Shown: positions 37,302 to 49,558 of the stretch, in pieces
How the letters are laid out: each line of letters begins with the position of its first letter
How positions within the stretch are numbered: position 1 is the first letter of the stretch
Source of the DNA: Linnemannia elongata
Lineage: Eukaryota > Mortierellomycota > Mortierellomycetes > Mortierellales > Mortierellaceae
Direction of reading: 5' to 3'
DNA: 64,000 bases
NCBI GenBank assembly: GCA_036320915.1
Contig: JAXBDG010000015.1
Span: forward strand, 620,001-684,000
Position numbers and translations under genes: made by a program
Notes under the pieces: generated by a model
The model's database searches: none
What the model was told of the DNA's origin: nothing
Seen by the model: only the letters and a program-made list of their open reading frames with translations

Positions 37302-37560
37302 GCTCTGGAATCAGTGTAGTCCTACTATTACATTGATCAAGCGTGCACCTTCTCTTAAGCGGAGACGTTGTCATCACGCTCCAACTACTCAGGCACCACA
37401 AGTGCTTCGCTGAGCCTCGATCTTAGCCTTTTGAGTCTGCCGCCAGTAAGTACCACCAAGGAACAATTAGGAAGAAGGTGACACAGGAAGCAAAGCCTTG
37501 AGATAACCATCAACGGATATGTCAATTTCATTCTCCATGTGGGTGATGTCCGTGCACCAG
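37302..37560. repeat. diverged direct repeat, right copy
   Basis: Right-hand match to 30303-30547, same orientation, closing off the duplicated region. Confidence 0.8.
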
Positions 37561-37779
37561 CGTGACCGTCTCTTTTTTCATATATGTATCATTCTGAACT
37601 GGAATAAATCATGTCACTCTTATGACCCCTCTCACGATTGTCACCCTTTTATTTACTCCCTTGTCTCCTCTAGCTTCTCTCTCTTCGTTTTCATTTTGTT
37701 GCATTCCCGTTTCTCCCTCTTCTGACACCACCAATCGATCTTCTCACATACTAGTCCTTCGAACAAAACTCACAACGCT

Positions 37780-40700
37780 ATGGACCACACACTGGACACC
37801 GCAAAACATGCGCTCATATCGTCCTTGTCTTCGTCTTCAATAATCACAACCTTGGACTCGACAACACACAGCAGCAGCATACAACATCAACATCATAATG
37901 GATCATTCATCTCCCTTCGATGTCGTCCAATACTCACAGCACTGCCTCCGGAACTCCTCTCAAAGATCAGCTGCAACCTCTCGCTTTGCGACTACTCCTT
38001 CCTCTCACGGACGTGCTCCCGTCTCCACTCGCACCTCTTCCACCCCGCAGAATTAGTCCTCTTCCTCAAGACACGCTATCGCCTCTCGATCCAGTCCGGC
38101 TCGATCATCATCTTTGCCTATCTGGCTAACATGCAATTCAAGGCCCCCTTGTTGCTGGAACGGATCTTTGAAGACTTTTTCGCAGACTCGCCACTTCGAT
38201 TGCAGGAAGAACAAAAATGGAAACTGCATTGTCAGCAACAGCGACAACAGTTGAACAACAACACCTACCAGCTGAACCAAGCCATCCTAAGCAAAGTCAA
38301 CAGTGGCAGCAACAGCAATTCTGAAAATGGCACCAGTTTAGAGTACCAGAGGATGGATGGGATTGAGGTGCACAAGGCGGCAGAGAAGGCGAGACGACAA
38401 GCCAAGTCTGATGCTGTCCGAATGTTGGGCGTTCTCTATGCCCTTGACAAGACGCACATCGGAGTAAGTCTTTTGTCGTTTTAATGGATCTGCATCTGCT
38501 GTTTGTTATTTATGAGGACATACATACACAATGATCCGATGCGACCACCAGGAAGACAGGAGGTGCTTGTTTAGTTCGTCTGTCTGGTTCCAATTTCTTT
38601 TTTTTTTTTTTCTTATTGTGTTTGTTTGTGCTTTGTACTATAATCAATCAATTCGGGTCCAACCCCTTCCTTCCCTCCTTCCATCCTGTCCCTCCTTTTC
38701 TTTTTTTAACAATTGTTTGTTTCTTTCTCACAATCGTAATGCATCTCTCTGCATTTCGCTACTTTGTCGTCTGCTGCTGCTTCTTCAGCCTTCTAGCTCA
38801 ACCAATGCCCTGGTTCTCAGCGGAGCCTGTGACCCTCCAGAGTCCGCATCACCTGCACCTGTACCTACACCCTCAAGAGTAACGGAAACAGAGTCAGCAA
38901 CAGCAACGGAAACAGAGAGAGCAACAACACCGGAAACAACAAGGACATTGTCTTCACTACCAGCCTTTGTTCCTCCGTCGTCCTTTTCAGCTATAGCCCC
39001 TGCCCCTATCCGACATACCTCCTCGTTCTCTTCGTTCTCTTCGTACTCCACGCCATCAATGACAACAACAATAACAACAACAACGGCAATAGCAACCACG
39101 GCAGATACGGACATGGACGAGACCGCGGTCTTCCTTTCTGCCTCTGGTAATTCCCCGTTGCACGACCAATCATTTCATTATATGTCCTTGTCCTGCCGGG
39201 ACGCGGTGAAACAGCTTATCCTGTAGCAGCTGGACGAACATGAATGACCCCACAAAAAAAAGAACCAGAAACTGATCCTCTTTTTTTTGGTTCCTTCTAA
39301 TTTATATTCTCGTCATTGCTACTATCCAGGGTTACCATCGTCTTCTCCCCGTTTGCGAAACGAACAAGGTTCACCGGGTCGTTCTCACACTCAAGAAGGC
39401 GGCGGACAGCAGGATCGGGATACTGTACCAAGATCAAGATCCACCTCACTTGAGTACTTTGATCTGGCACCCCAACACCACCAGCAGCAGTACCGGCAGC
39501 AGCACCAGGCAACGACCCACACACGGAACGTTCGTAAGCGCCCCTCACCCTCTATCCCATCCAAAGATGGAAAGATGTCTTCGTCGTCTTCGTCCTCGTG
39601 GTGGGAGTCACCCTTGACACAACAACATGCTCACTCTGAAAGCTCCCGGTTTTCACCCACTCGTGCGTTGTCGCCTACCTCAACCCGCCACCATCTTTAT
39701 CATCATTATCATCACCAGCGTCAGAGATCGCCACCCTCCTTTTCACCTTCAGCGTCGTCTAATTCATTAACCTCTGTCTTTTCATCAGTGGTGCCTGGAT
39801 CAAAGGTGCACCAATCAGGAAAAGGAGGAGGAGGAAGTATTATGGGAGGGACAGCATCAGGAGGTGGTGCATCAACAGCAACAGCAGCAATATCAGGAGT
39901 TGCTCAGCCAGGAAGTCCTTCCCGAACAACCACCCCTCCTACTCCCTTCTCCTCTACCTCGTCTTCATCATTCTCATCATCGTCCACATCCTCACTCCCG
40001 TCCTCTTCTGCTACCTCTTTTGCTGTACAAGACGAAGCACGGAAGATATTCTTCGACCATCGAAACAAACGCCATATGAACCTGCGGGCGATGATGAAGG
40101 AGCGCGCTTTGCTCGGCGATCGGGAGGCGATGGAGTATGTGGAGTACTCTCATGAACTGGCTCGTCGTGGATGTTGGCCTGTCGATCTGGATCAGGACTT
40201 TGATATGGACACCTCTTACTATCACCACCATCAACGTACGTATGACGAGCGTGGTAGTGAAAGAGATTACTATACCAATGCGGAGGTGGCCGCTGCCTTT
40301 GAGACAAATGAAATGAGTGATCTGCCTATGGATGTCGATGGTGGTGTCGACACGGACGAGTGGATGCATTGCGACTCAACAACTCCTATTCCAACGACGG
40401 CAAAATCCTTCTCGTCATCTTCCTCGTCGTCATACGTGCCTGTTGCTTCTGTTATGTCACCGCAGCAGCAGGCAAACAACGAGAACAACATTTTGTGTTC
40501 GTCTTCTTTCAAAGAGCCACAGCTGCCAACAGTATCGTCGTCGTCCTCTATTGCAGGTTGTTCTTCCCAGTCGTCTTCTTTTGCAAACTGGTCCGTGCTT
40601 TGCGAAAGAGAAAAGGATAAGGAGAACGAGTCTGCATTTGAAGCGACGCCCTTGGGTATCTCTGTCCCTCTCATCGAGGCGAATACTAGTAGCAGTGGCG

Positions 40701-41362
40701 GTACTGGACGGTGGAACGGGAGCGGGAATGGTAGTGACAAGAACGGTGGTAATGGCGGTAGCTTGTCGTCTTGCAGGATGGGTGTCACGTCAGAGCTGTC
40801 GTCATCGTCATTGTTCTCGCAAGGTGTTTCGTTCAGACGTCCCAGAGGAGGAAACGACCAGCAACAGCAATCAAAATCACCTCTCCCTCGCGTTATTCTC
40901 CCTACTAACACTACCTTCAGCAGCACCAGTACAACAGCGCCCACATCGACATCGACAACAACGACAACAATGACAACGAGTACTACTACTACCTCTGGAG
41001 CACAGCAAAAGATGCAACAGATCCTGAATCGAAACGACAAGATCGCGTTCCTGACAAAGTATACGGACAGGATGCATCTGAAACTGCAGGCTTTGGGGAT
41101 CGAGGATTGGGGTCAGGGTGACATTCAGCGCAAGAAGACATACCAGCTGATGATCCAGCATAACGACAAGACGGGCGAGAAGGATTTGGTCAAGTTTTAT
41201 TTGGGCCGGTATGGTGGGTCTGTTGCTACTACTTCTGGTAGTGGTGAAGCAGGTGCAGGTGTGCAGGAGCCGATGGGGCCTTTGGGATTGACGTCACCGC
41301 TATCGGTGCAGCAACAGCAGGGACAGGAGCAGCAGGGGACTCCTCTAGTCGTACAGGCATAG
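37780..41362 (+). CDS. large F-box protein with disordered regions
   Basis: Exons 37780-38463, 38789-39146 and 39330-41362; 1024 aa. Donor gtaagt after HIG and gtaatt after SASG; acceptors ttcttcag and atccag keep one frame. An F-box (about residues 51-90: ILTALPPELLSKISCNLSLCDYSFLSRTCSRLHSHLF) should bind Skp1 in an SCF ligase. Exon 2 and most of exon 3 are Ser/Thr/Pro/Gln/His-rich. Two ordered islands remain: ARKIFFDHRNKRHMNLRAMM...ELARRGCWPVD (about 580-640) and ILNRNDKIAFLTKYTDRMHLKL...YLGRYGG (about 910-980). No WD40 or LRR substrate domain is seen. Possibly a transcription-related regulator; substrate unknown. Confidence 0.82.
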
Positions 41363-42269
41363 GTGGTTCGTTGGATGCGTCCTCTTTCATTTTTCTCTTT
41401 ACCATGTTTTTCTTTCATATTAGAATTGCACTCGACATTTAAAAAGTAATAGAACACGCAAATATTCGTTCAGAAGTGATCATGCTGAGTAGAGTGGGTT
41501 TGTTGAAGAAGAACCTTTAGTGAGCGGGGGAACAATGTTAATATTTTTTGGTGTATTTTTGATAGTGACATCATTCGGGTCAGGGCGCACCATGCTCATT
41601 TTTTTTTTTTTTTTTTTTTACTTTGTCTTTCGACTGTCCATCGCCAGGAGGAGATGAGCAATTGGGTGACGAGGAAATCGAAGGGGTCCCTGACAAAATC
41701 TACTTGAGGAAGATAGACAGGATAACAGCTATGGATGGTGTTTTGGAAATATGTGGCGATGAACATAAAGGACGACAGATGGATAGCGCGCAACGGTATC
41801 AACTGGGAACTGTGGGGCAGGGTAGGGGGGCAAAGGGGCAATGCAGGGCTGGGAGCATATCTTCAGGGTTAAAGGTTCGCCAAGCCAAAAATAAAAAAAA
41901 AGCCAAACAGGAGGAGGCTTTTTTTTTTGGACTTATATTCAGGAACAACCTTTTTTCTGTCCTATTTTATTTTTCTCTTCTTTCTTTCTCGTTTCTACTC
42001 TTTTCAATACTCACTCCCTCCTCACTCTCCCGCACTCTTTCTAGAACCTCTCATTCGTTCCCCTCTCCTCCCTTTTATTCCTCCTTTGCTTCGAATCTCA
42101 TTCCAACCTCCCAGTAATCTCATTCCAACAAAAGTCAAGCAAAGCAAAAAGAATCGATACCCAGGAATACAAAAATAGAACACCGCCACCTGTCAACCTT
42201 CTTTCACTTCCCTGAACACAACAACAACCACAGCAACAACAACAACAACATACAGCAAACACAACAGTA
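41363..42269. other. intergenic F-box / M50B
   Basis: About 900 bp; T17 run near 41600-41620 and a CT-rich leader (about 41950-42120) before the M50B ATG, preceded by CAA repeats at 42220-42260. No gene seen. Confidence 0.6.
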
Positions 42270-44010
42270 ATGGCACCCATACCGACCGGAGATGGCAGTT
42301 CGACAAACCTGCTCAAACCAACTCCTGAACAAGTGACCATCCTTTGGCTCATGTAAGTCCTCGACACCTTTAATACGCATCGACGACGAGACCTCCAGCA
42401 ACAACTACTCGACGCAGAATAATAGAACAGAGGGGAAGAGGTGCAACACGACGATAGCAAAGGACAAAGGTGGAAAAGGGGAGCTATCCTACCAGGGAAA
42501 TGACAACCAATGCAAAATGGGCGGACCACCTGCCTTCCATCATAGGGGTAAAAGGGTTGGTCGTACACTGACTCCTCCTCCACACGTACGCTCACTCACA
42601 CTTTTGCTCTTTTGACCACTTTCTCGCTGAACAATAGCGGAGGATATATGGCAGGAATCTTGATCCTGTGGCAGATGCCCTATCTGAAGCACCTTCTGTA
42701 CCCATTCAAGGTAAAGTCAAACAGTGCTCTCTCCTGTACCCAGAAAAACAGACAATATGGGGCTGTGGACTAAGACATAGCACCAGGGGTACTCGACCAA
42801 GGACCTGATGACAAGGAAGGGCAAGGAAGAACATTGGGACAATGGCGGTGTCTATCAATAGACCAAAAATGCAACAGCCACAGGAAATACCATTAGGACA
42901 ATGCGACACAGGGCTGCTGCCTAGAGTAGACGGGAAGAAAGACAAGAAAGAAGCAAAAGGAGGCAGGGCTTCAGCCCAAAAATAACAACAAACGAGAACC
43001 AGTCTAGTGACCCTGGCAACCACCACCACTCAACTAGCCAATCTACTGAAGTCTCAACAACGCCCCGTCCACTGTTTGTTTGTCAGACAAATATTGTTAA
43101 TTAACTATACCCCGACCACTCATAGTTAGAATGTATTTTCACGAAAAATTCGAACTATTGTCGTGTAAAGTCTCCGAATTCACATTCTAACTATGAGTGG
43201 TCGGTCTTTAGTACCGTAAATTGCAATTGCCTGATTGATTTTCTCTCTAACAAGTCTCGTACTCTGCAACACTTTATGCTTATTTAGTTGGTGACGATTG
43301 GACTACACGAGTTTGGACATGCGTGCATGGCATGCGTGAGTGGCGGAAAGGTCAAATCGATCACTGTGGACCCAAACTTGGGTGGGTTGACGACCTATGT
43401 GGGCAACAGGAGGACACAATGCTTGGCTCTCCCTGCTGGATACCTTGGATCTTCTTTTCTGGGAGCGATTCTGGTCTTTTGCGCCTTTAACGTGATAGCA
43501 TCCAAGGGAGCAGCGATCATGTTGATCCTTTGTCTGGTGCTGACGATCTTTTGGGCTAGAAACTTGTTGGCGTTTGGCGTCTGCTTGTTCTTTGCCGGTA
43601 TTACGGGCTTGCTCTGGTGGCTTGATGGTGGCAAATACCTTAAGTATTTTACTCTCTTCCTTGGGTAAGTTCTTCATCCTTTTTTTCTATGCAAGTTTGA
43701 CTGAGCCGTGGAAAATTGTCACATTGTAACTGACTAACAAGGGTTTATTTCCTTCACCAATATCATAACGATCATTAGTGTGATGAGCTGCATTTACAGT
43801 ATTCTGGAGATTTTGGATATGCTGGTGCTTCGCAAGTCGAACGGTTCGGACGCAGAACAGTTTGCTGAAAAGTACGGCATCTTCCCAGCTCAAGGGTGGG
43901 GTTTCATCTGGTTGATTATTTCGTTGATCTTCCTTGTGGGCGCAGTCCTTGCTGGTCTTGCGGCTTTCAAGGATGATGGTGCTGGTAATGGCGCTGGTAC
44001 CGGCCAATAA
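42270..44010 (+). CDS. M50B-like membrane zinc metalloprotease
   Basis: Exons 42270-42352, 42638-42710, 43288-43664 and 43779-44010; 254 aa, all phases consistent. The zinc site HEFGH is at residues 59-63 in VTIGLHEFGHACMACVSGGK. Around it are several membrane segments: GGYMAGILILWQMPYL, YLGSSFLGAILVFCAFNVIA, IMLILCLVLTIFWARNLLAFGVCLFFAGITGLLWW, and WLIISLIFLVGAVLAGLAAF near the C-terminus. PAGYLGSSF after the HExxH is typical of the Peptidase_M50B family, which is distantly related to site-2 proteases. Proteolysis within the membrane is inferred; substrates are not known. Intron 2 (577 bp) carries a MITE-like palindrome. Confidence 0.85.
43112..43204. mobile_element. MITE-like palindromic element inside M50B intron 2
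   Basis: Perfect 23-bp inverted repeats at 43112-43134 (CCGACCACTCATAGTTAGAA + TGT) and 43182-43204, separated by 47 bp without coding capacity. An outer TA..TA is compatible with a Tc1/mariner-type target (CTATACCCCGACC on the left, GGTCGGTCTTTAGTA on the right), but a target duplication is not certain. Size and structure suit a very small non-autonomous DNA transposon or a solo hairpin remnant. Confidence 0.65.
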
Positions 44011-44343
44011 GCCTTTCTTGTCTTGTTCTGTAATACCACTATATATTTAGTTTATATTCCCTTTCCTTCTCTCCTTGTTGTAAATACACATCTTCATTTT
44101 TTGTTGTTATGAAAGTACTGTACAATTGTATGTGTGTGTGAAGGAGAAAGTGTGTGTTGGTGTGGGTTATTACATGGTCATGATGACGATTATCCTGCAG
44201 GAGAAAACTTGGCCCATGTCACCCATTAGAGTTCTCCCAACTGTGTGTTCTATATGTGCCTGATCCATGATCAAATGATCACTTATGAAATCAGACCTTG
44301 GAAAGTCACACCCTGTGTTTTGACCTTTTATTTTTCCCGCTCG

Positions 44344-44369
44344 TTTTTTTTTTTTTTTTTTTTTTTTTT
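44344..44369. repeat. T26 homopolymer
   Basis: Uninterrupted T run about 330 bp downstream of the M50B stop. Confidence 0.9.
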
Positions 44370-44582
44370 GACGATACTGATCTGCGTTCGTCAGGGAAAG
44401 TGGGGTGTGAAGAACAGAACGATGGATTTCGTCCTCAGATGCGTGACAGTTCACAAACATGCACCGGATGGCCAAGGCGAGGCATGCCGATTGTTACAAC
44501 AAAAAAGAGCATGAGCACAGAAGGGGGTAAAAGCCAGGCAGGAGAGGGTAGGGGAGTGGGGGGAAAAATGTGGATCCTGTTT

Positions 44583-44614
<32 letters not shown>

Positions 44615-47600
44615 CTAACAATGAGTGAATGAGTGAGGGTGTCTAATGTCCGATCAGAGTATCCTCTGCAGTTGCACATGGCAAAGGGCGTGAAACATAG
44701 ATAGTGAGTGTAAAGGGGGGGAGAATAGGATAGTAGCATGGGGGAATAGGGATGGGATGGGCAGACGGAAGGAGAGAGCCTAGTTGACACCCTCGTGTTT
44801 TTTTTTATTCATCCCCCTCTCCTGCCATTCTTGTCATTTTCTATCGCATGGACTGTTGTTAAGCAAAAATGAAAAGGTCTTGATATGTATACACATGGGT
44901 GACAGGGCTGAGAGGTGGGGTAAGGGGTTGTCTGTTTGAAAGTGGGGGAAAGGATGGACGGACAGACGAACGAAAATAAAAAACAAACTGAGAGCGCCTC
45001 GATCGCATCGCTTCTGTTTTGCTTTTTGCCGCTCAAAAGTGTGTGGATCAAAAAAAAAGAAAAGGCCCGGGCTAGCTACTTTGTCTCCACTAATTTCTCC
45101 CCCATTTGCAAAAAAAAAAAAAAAAAAAAAAAAACCACAACCGGAACCACCGCTCATGCAATTCCTGCTTACACTACTTTTTTACTTTTTACTAATGCAG
45201 ACGAGTGAGGGGAGGGGGGGAGAGTCTGTAAGGGCTCACTAAGCAGCTCTTTGTTGTTTATCAGGTTTGTTGTTGACACTTACGCCCTTGCGACGGATGC
45301 GCCTCGATCGAGAATGAACAGTGAAAAAGGACGACATGTGTGTCTGTCGTTGTTGTATATCGATTGAATACATGAAAAGAGAGCCGCGCAATTTTAAGAC
45401 TCTCTTTTTTTTTTTCAAATGGCCAAGGTCCAATCCACATGAGTCGTACAAAGGCAAACTAACAACGAAAACACAATAAACAACAAAAGGAAACCTATTT
45501 CCATCCTTCTTCTCTTCTCTCTCAGTTGATGTTGTTGTTGTTGTTATTGTTGTTGTTATCGTTGTTGTTGTATGAACGGAGAGGTCTCCTCTTTGTGATT
45601 ATGATCTATCAAGAGACTCTGTGTTCGGCTTTTTTGTTTATTTTTTTTTTTAATGCTCATCCACGTCCCAAGGCTTACTCACATACATCCCGCCGACAAG
45701 AGTATATAACATGGATGGCTCCAAAATCCTCTATCCATCGACTCTTGGGTCATGCTCTTCTTTGGCTACTTTCAGAGTCTTGTTTTTTTTTACCCCATTG
45801 TGCTTGTTCTTTATTCATCATCCGCGATCATGAAACGATGTCTTCGATAAATCATGAACATACAAAGCTAGAAAGAAAAAAAAAAAAAAAAGAGAGTGTG
45901 TGTCCTTCCTCCTGATTATCAAATTTCAAAATCCTCCAACTTTCCTTTCGCTTTTCTTCTGTCTCTCTATCTATCATTCTCGCTAACTCTCCTTATTTTA
46001 CCTATCACCTCTCATGATCGTCCTGACCTCGCCATGCAATTTGAAAACAATACAAAACAACAAAGAAATAATAAAAAAAAAAAGGCAGCACACAATCCGT
46101 TGGGATCGAGGAGACAGAGACAAAAGATGCACGGGACAGTGACAAAGAACGACAGTGGGGGAGGGAGAAAGGCGATAGATCGAAAAAAGCTGACATAGTG
46201 AAAAGTCCGTCCTACATCGCGATCGCCTCAGCAATAAAAAAAAAAAAGGTTGTATGAAAAGGATTGAGGGTTAGGTATCTTTTTGTTTGCTTGCATCTTA
46301 AAGTACCTTTACTTTAACGCCAATGATTGGCATTCAATTGAGTTTATTTTTTGTGCTGTTGTTTTTCGATCCAATGTTTTTTGTTTTTGGTGAAGGTAGG
46401 TTTGCATAAATAACAAGGCCAGGGGTCAGTGCCTGAGCGATAGACTAAACCATAGACCTTGAGGGATGGGAAGGGGAAGGGGAAGGGTGAAGATGAATTT
46501 GTTTATGAGCCCTTCTTCGGATCAAAATATGAATGACCGAAGAGAGGTTTGAGTGGGAGGACAATAGAGAATGAGGCGCCATTGCAGATGCATTGTGTTG
46601 TGTGTTCATGACAAGAGACCAAAAGGATGGGAGGGATGGACTATGGATCCGTCGTGGTACATAGGCAGTTCATTTCAAGCAAACCCGAGAACATATTTCT
46701 TTGTCCTTGTACCTCTTGGATAGTCGAAATGAGGTTTCACTCTCCAATCTATGGCAGTGGGAAAAAAAAGTGAGGCATAAGAAACGAACGGAGACGGGAT
46801 AAAACGACCAAATGAGGGATAAAGACCCGATCTGGGTGCTGGAATGCTTTGCACTTTTTGTTCGTCCGAGACACTCAGGGATGAGAGAGTGAGATGTGGT
46901 GTGAGGAGAGGCAGGATGGCGATCGTGAGGATCAAGGGCTAATATGTGATTCTAGCCATTTGTGTCCTATTTTTTTTTATAGTTTTCGTAGTCGACCACT
47001 CTCTCCTCTCTACCTTCACTCATGGCTGTATGGGTGTGTGTATACGAGAGGACGTGTCTGTTGGTTAGTCAGTTTGTCTGTCTCCTGTCTTCCGCACTGT
47101 CATCCCTTTCTTTCTTGTCTCTTTCCCCTCTTTTTTTTTCACTCTCACAATCACTCCCCTTGCTGCATTGTTGACAGCCGATGACAGACGTAGGCATGCG
47201 CACTTGTATAGAGAAAAAAAAAACCACGTTGGATCACAACGTTAACGTCAATACCAACTGCCCGGCCTAGCCACACTGCCCAACAATTCCAAACAACATC
47301 AGCAATGTTGGGAAGAGTAGATCAAGAAAAACAAAAGGAAAAAAAGGAGGCATTGTCAAACGTAAGAAAAAGAAAAAAAAACACGATCCGTTCTATCAAA
47401 AAAAAAACAAAACCTTGTGCCCTTATTTTTCCTCAAAGCTCATAGTTAGTATCGTCATATGCTACTGCGACGGCGTTTGTGTTTTCTTCCTTTTCTCTCT
47501 CTCCGTCTCTCTTCGGCGAATGAATGAATAAAAAGAAAATAAAAATGAACGGACCCTCTTCTCTGTCTATCCATCCATGTCCAGTCCCATAATCTCAGCT

Positions 47601-47709
47601 CCGCTTGTCAACTTGTCGAGAAGGAAGGATGGCTCGTTCGTTTTGAGTTTGCCCCACTGGCTACTTTGCCCTCTCCATTCTTTTGTTTGTGACTTTGATA
47701 CTTTGGGCG

Positions 47710-47713
<4 letters not shown>

Positions 47714-47747
<34 letters not shown>
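47714..47747. repeat. T34 homopolymer
   Basis: Uninterrupted T run in the gene-poor region. Confidence 0.9.
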
Positions 47748-49483
47748 CTCACCAACGCCGGCATCGCTGTTAGTGAGCGTAGCGAAAGCCAATGAAGAAG
47801 GAAGAAGGTGGGGTTTCTAATTCATTACAACAATGACCTGTAGGATGGTTGGTTGGAGTCATGGTAGTAGGTTCAATTCACAAGCAATTTGCGAAAGTGG
47901 TCATCGTGATCATCAGCCCTTAACTGTAACACCTCGATCGGCGCGGTGTCTAGCAGCTTCCCTATTGTTATTTTTTTCTCATGATAGAGCATAAAACAAC
48001 AACAACCACAACCACAATAACTTATCTTGTGTTGTTGTTGTTGTTGTTTCTTGTTTCTTGTTGTGATCACAAATTCGAGAGAAGGGAGAGAGGGAGAGAC
48101 AGAAGGGGAATGGGAATGGGACAGGAAAACAAGGTTTCGTACTTCATTCAAGCTAGTGCTTATTTTTTTTTTTTTTCTCTTTTGTCTCTTGATAGAAGCA
48201 AAGAAGATAGAAGAAGAGGCGCATGCTTTTGCTTTTTTATGTTCAAAGGTGGATGTGTGTGTGTGTACTCTCATTGATTTGACTGACTGGCCCGGTCTCA
48301 AAACCAGGCTCTCTCTCCCTCTCCTCTTCTCTCTTCTTTTTTGGTCAATTCTTTTCGTTGTTTGTAAACTTTGGAGAAAGGAAGTTCTATGGGATGAACC
48401 GCAGTGGGGGGGAGGATTGGTTGTTACGAGTTGTGGCTGGCTGGCTGGCTGTCTGGTTAGTTGGTTGGTTGGGTTGGTTTTTGATGATTTTGCTTCGTTG
48501 CTAATAATGATGAAAGCAATGAACGTTATTATTCGTTGTCAATCATCCTGTCGTAGTAAGCAAAAAAGAAAAGGGAGTCGATCAGGTTCTATGCCGCCTA
48601 ATCATTTCGCTCTGCTTTCGGTTGTGGTGGCTGTAGCTGTTCTTGTTGGTGGTGGTGATACTGGTGGTAATAATACTCGTTCGTCGTTGTCATTTTTTTT
48701 TTTTCGATCCGTTCTTGGGATATGCTCCTCGGCATTATTGTGAGGGAAATGAGAGAGAACGAGAGAGAGTGACAGAGAGAGAGAGATGAAATGAATAGGG
48801 TCATTTTCGATTCGACGAAGAAAGGGAACAAAGGGGGGGGGACAAGAATAGCGCAGGCAGGTCGAGGTACTGTAGGCTGGCCCCTTCTTCTTCTTGTGCT
48901 CCATTTTTTTATTTTTTATTTTTTATTTTACTAAAATAACCCGGACGGGTATGTTTGGTCATAGATCACACAAAGGGGTTAATAGAAGTGGTGGGGGGCA
49001 GAGAGAGAGAGAGAAAGGGCGAGAACGAGAAAAGGGTATGATGGAAAAAAGCGTAGAAAGGAATAGCGAGATTTGAGTGCAAGAGAGAGAGAGAGAGAGA
49101 CAGAGACAGAGAGAAAGAGAAAGAGAAGGGGGCTGGTAAGAGAGGACATCTGATCTGGTTCTGATTCGACGAACGAGAATTGAAGAGGGAATGGAAGGGA
49201 GAAGGGGTGATGATGATGATGATGGAAAAGGTATTCAACACTCAAAAGGGAGAGGGGATCTTCGGCTCCGTATTGTAAATTCTGTTTGTATTGAATTAAT
49301 TGGATGAGGAGAGAGTATTTTAAGTCAATTCAATTGAACTGTAGTAAACTAAAAGAGAGGGAAATCCGATCTGTTTGTTCGGTGGTCGTCGCTTATTTCT
49401 TTCGCTTTCTATACCTTCGCAAAGAAAAGAAAGAAGTGAACAACCCACTTGGATACCTGGGCACCAGCAAAGGGTACCCTTAC

Positions 49484-49558
49484 CTGTAGAACATGGATCC
49501 AAGAATAAGAAACCATTGATCAGTTGGTTGAGTGACTGCGGGTGGTGTTGTATCGTCA
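49484..49558 (-). other. candidate isolated coding exon
   Basis: Minus strand: polypyrimidine/purine context ending CACACAG, 75 bp open in one frame (DDTTPPAVTQPTDQWFLILG, then SMFYR), then CAG|GTAAGG. Both splice sites are canonical and the peptide is not low complexity. No partner exons can be joined with confidence. Confidence 0.22.

Noticed and set aside
47850..47885. GGTTCAATTC resembling a tRNA T-loop
   Set aside because: No D-arm or acceptor stem at the right distance.
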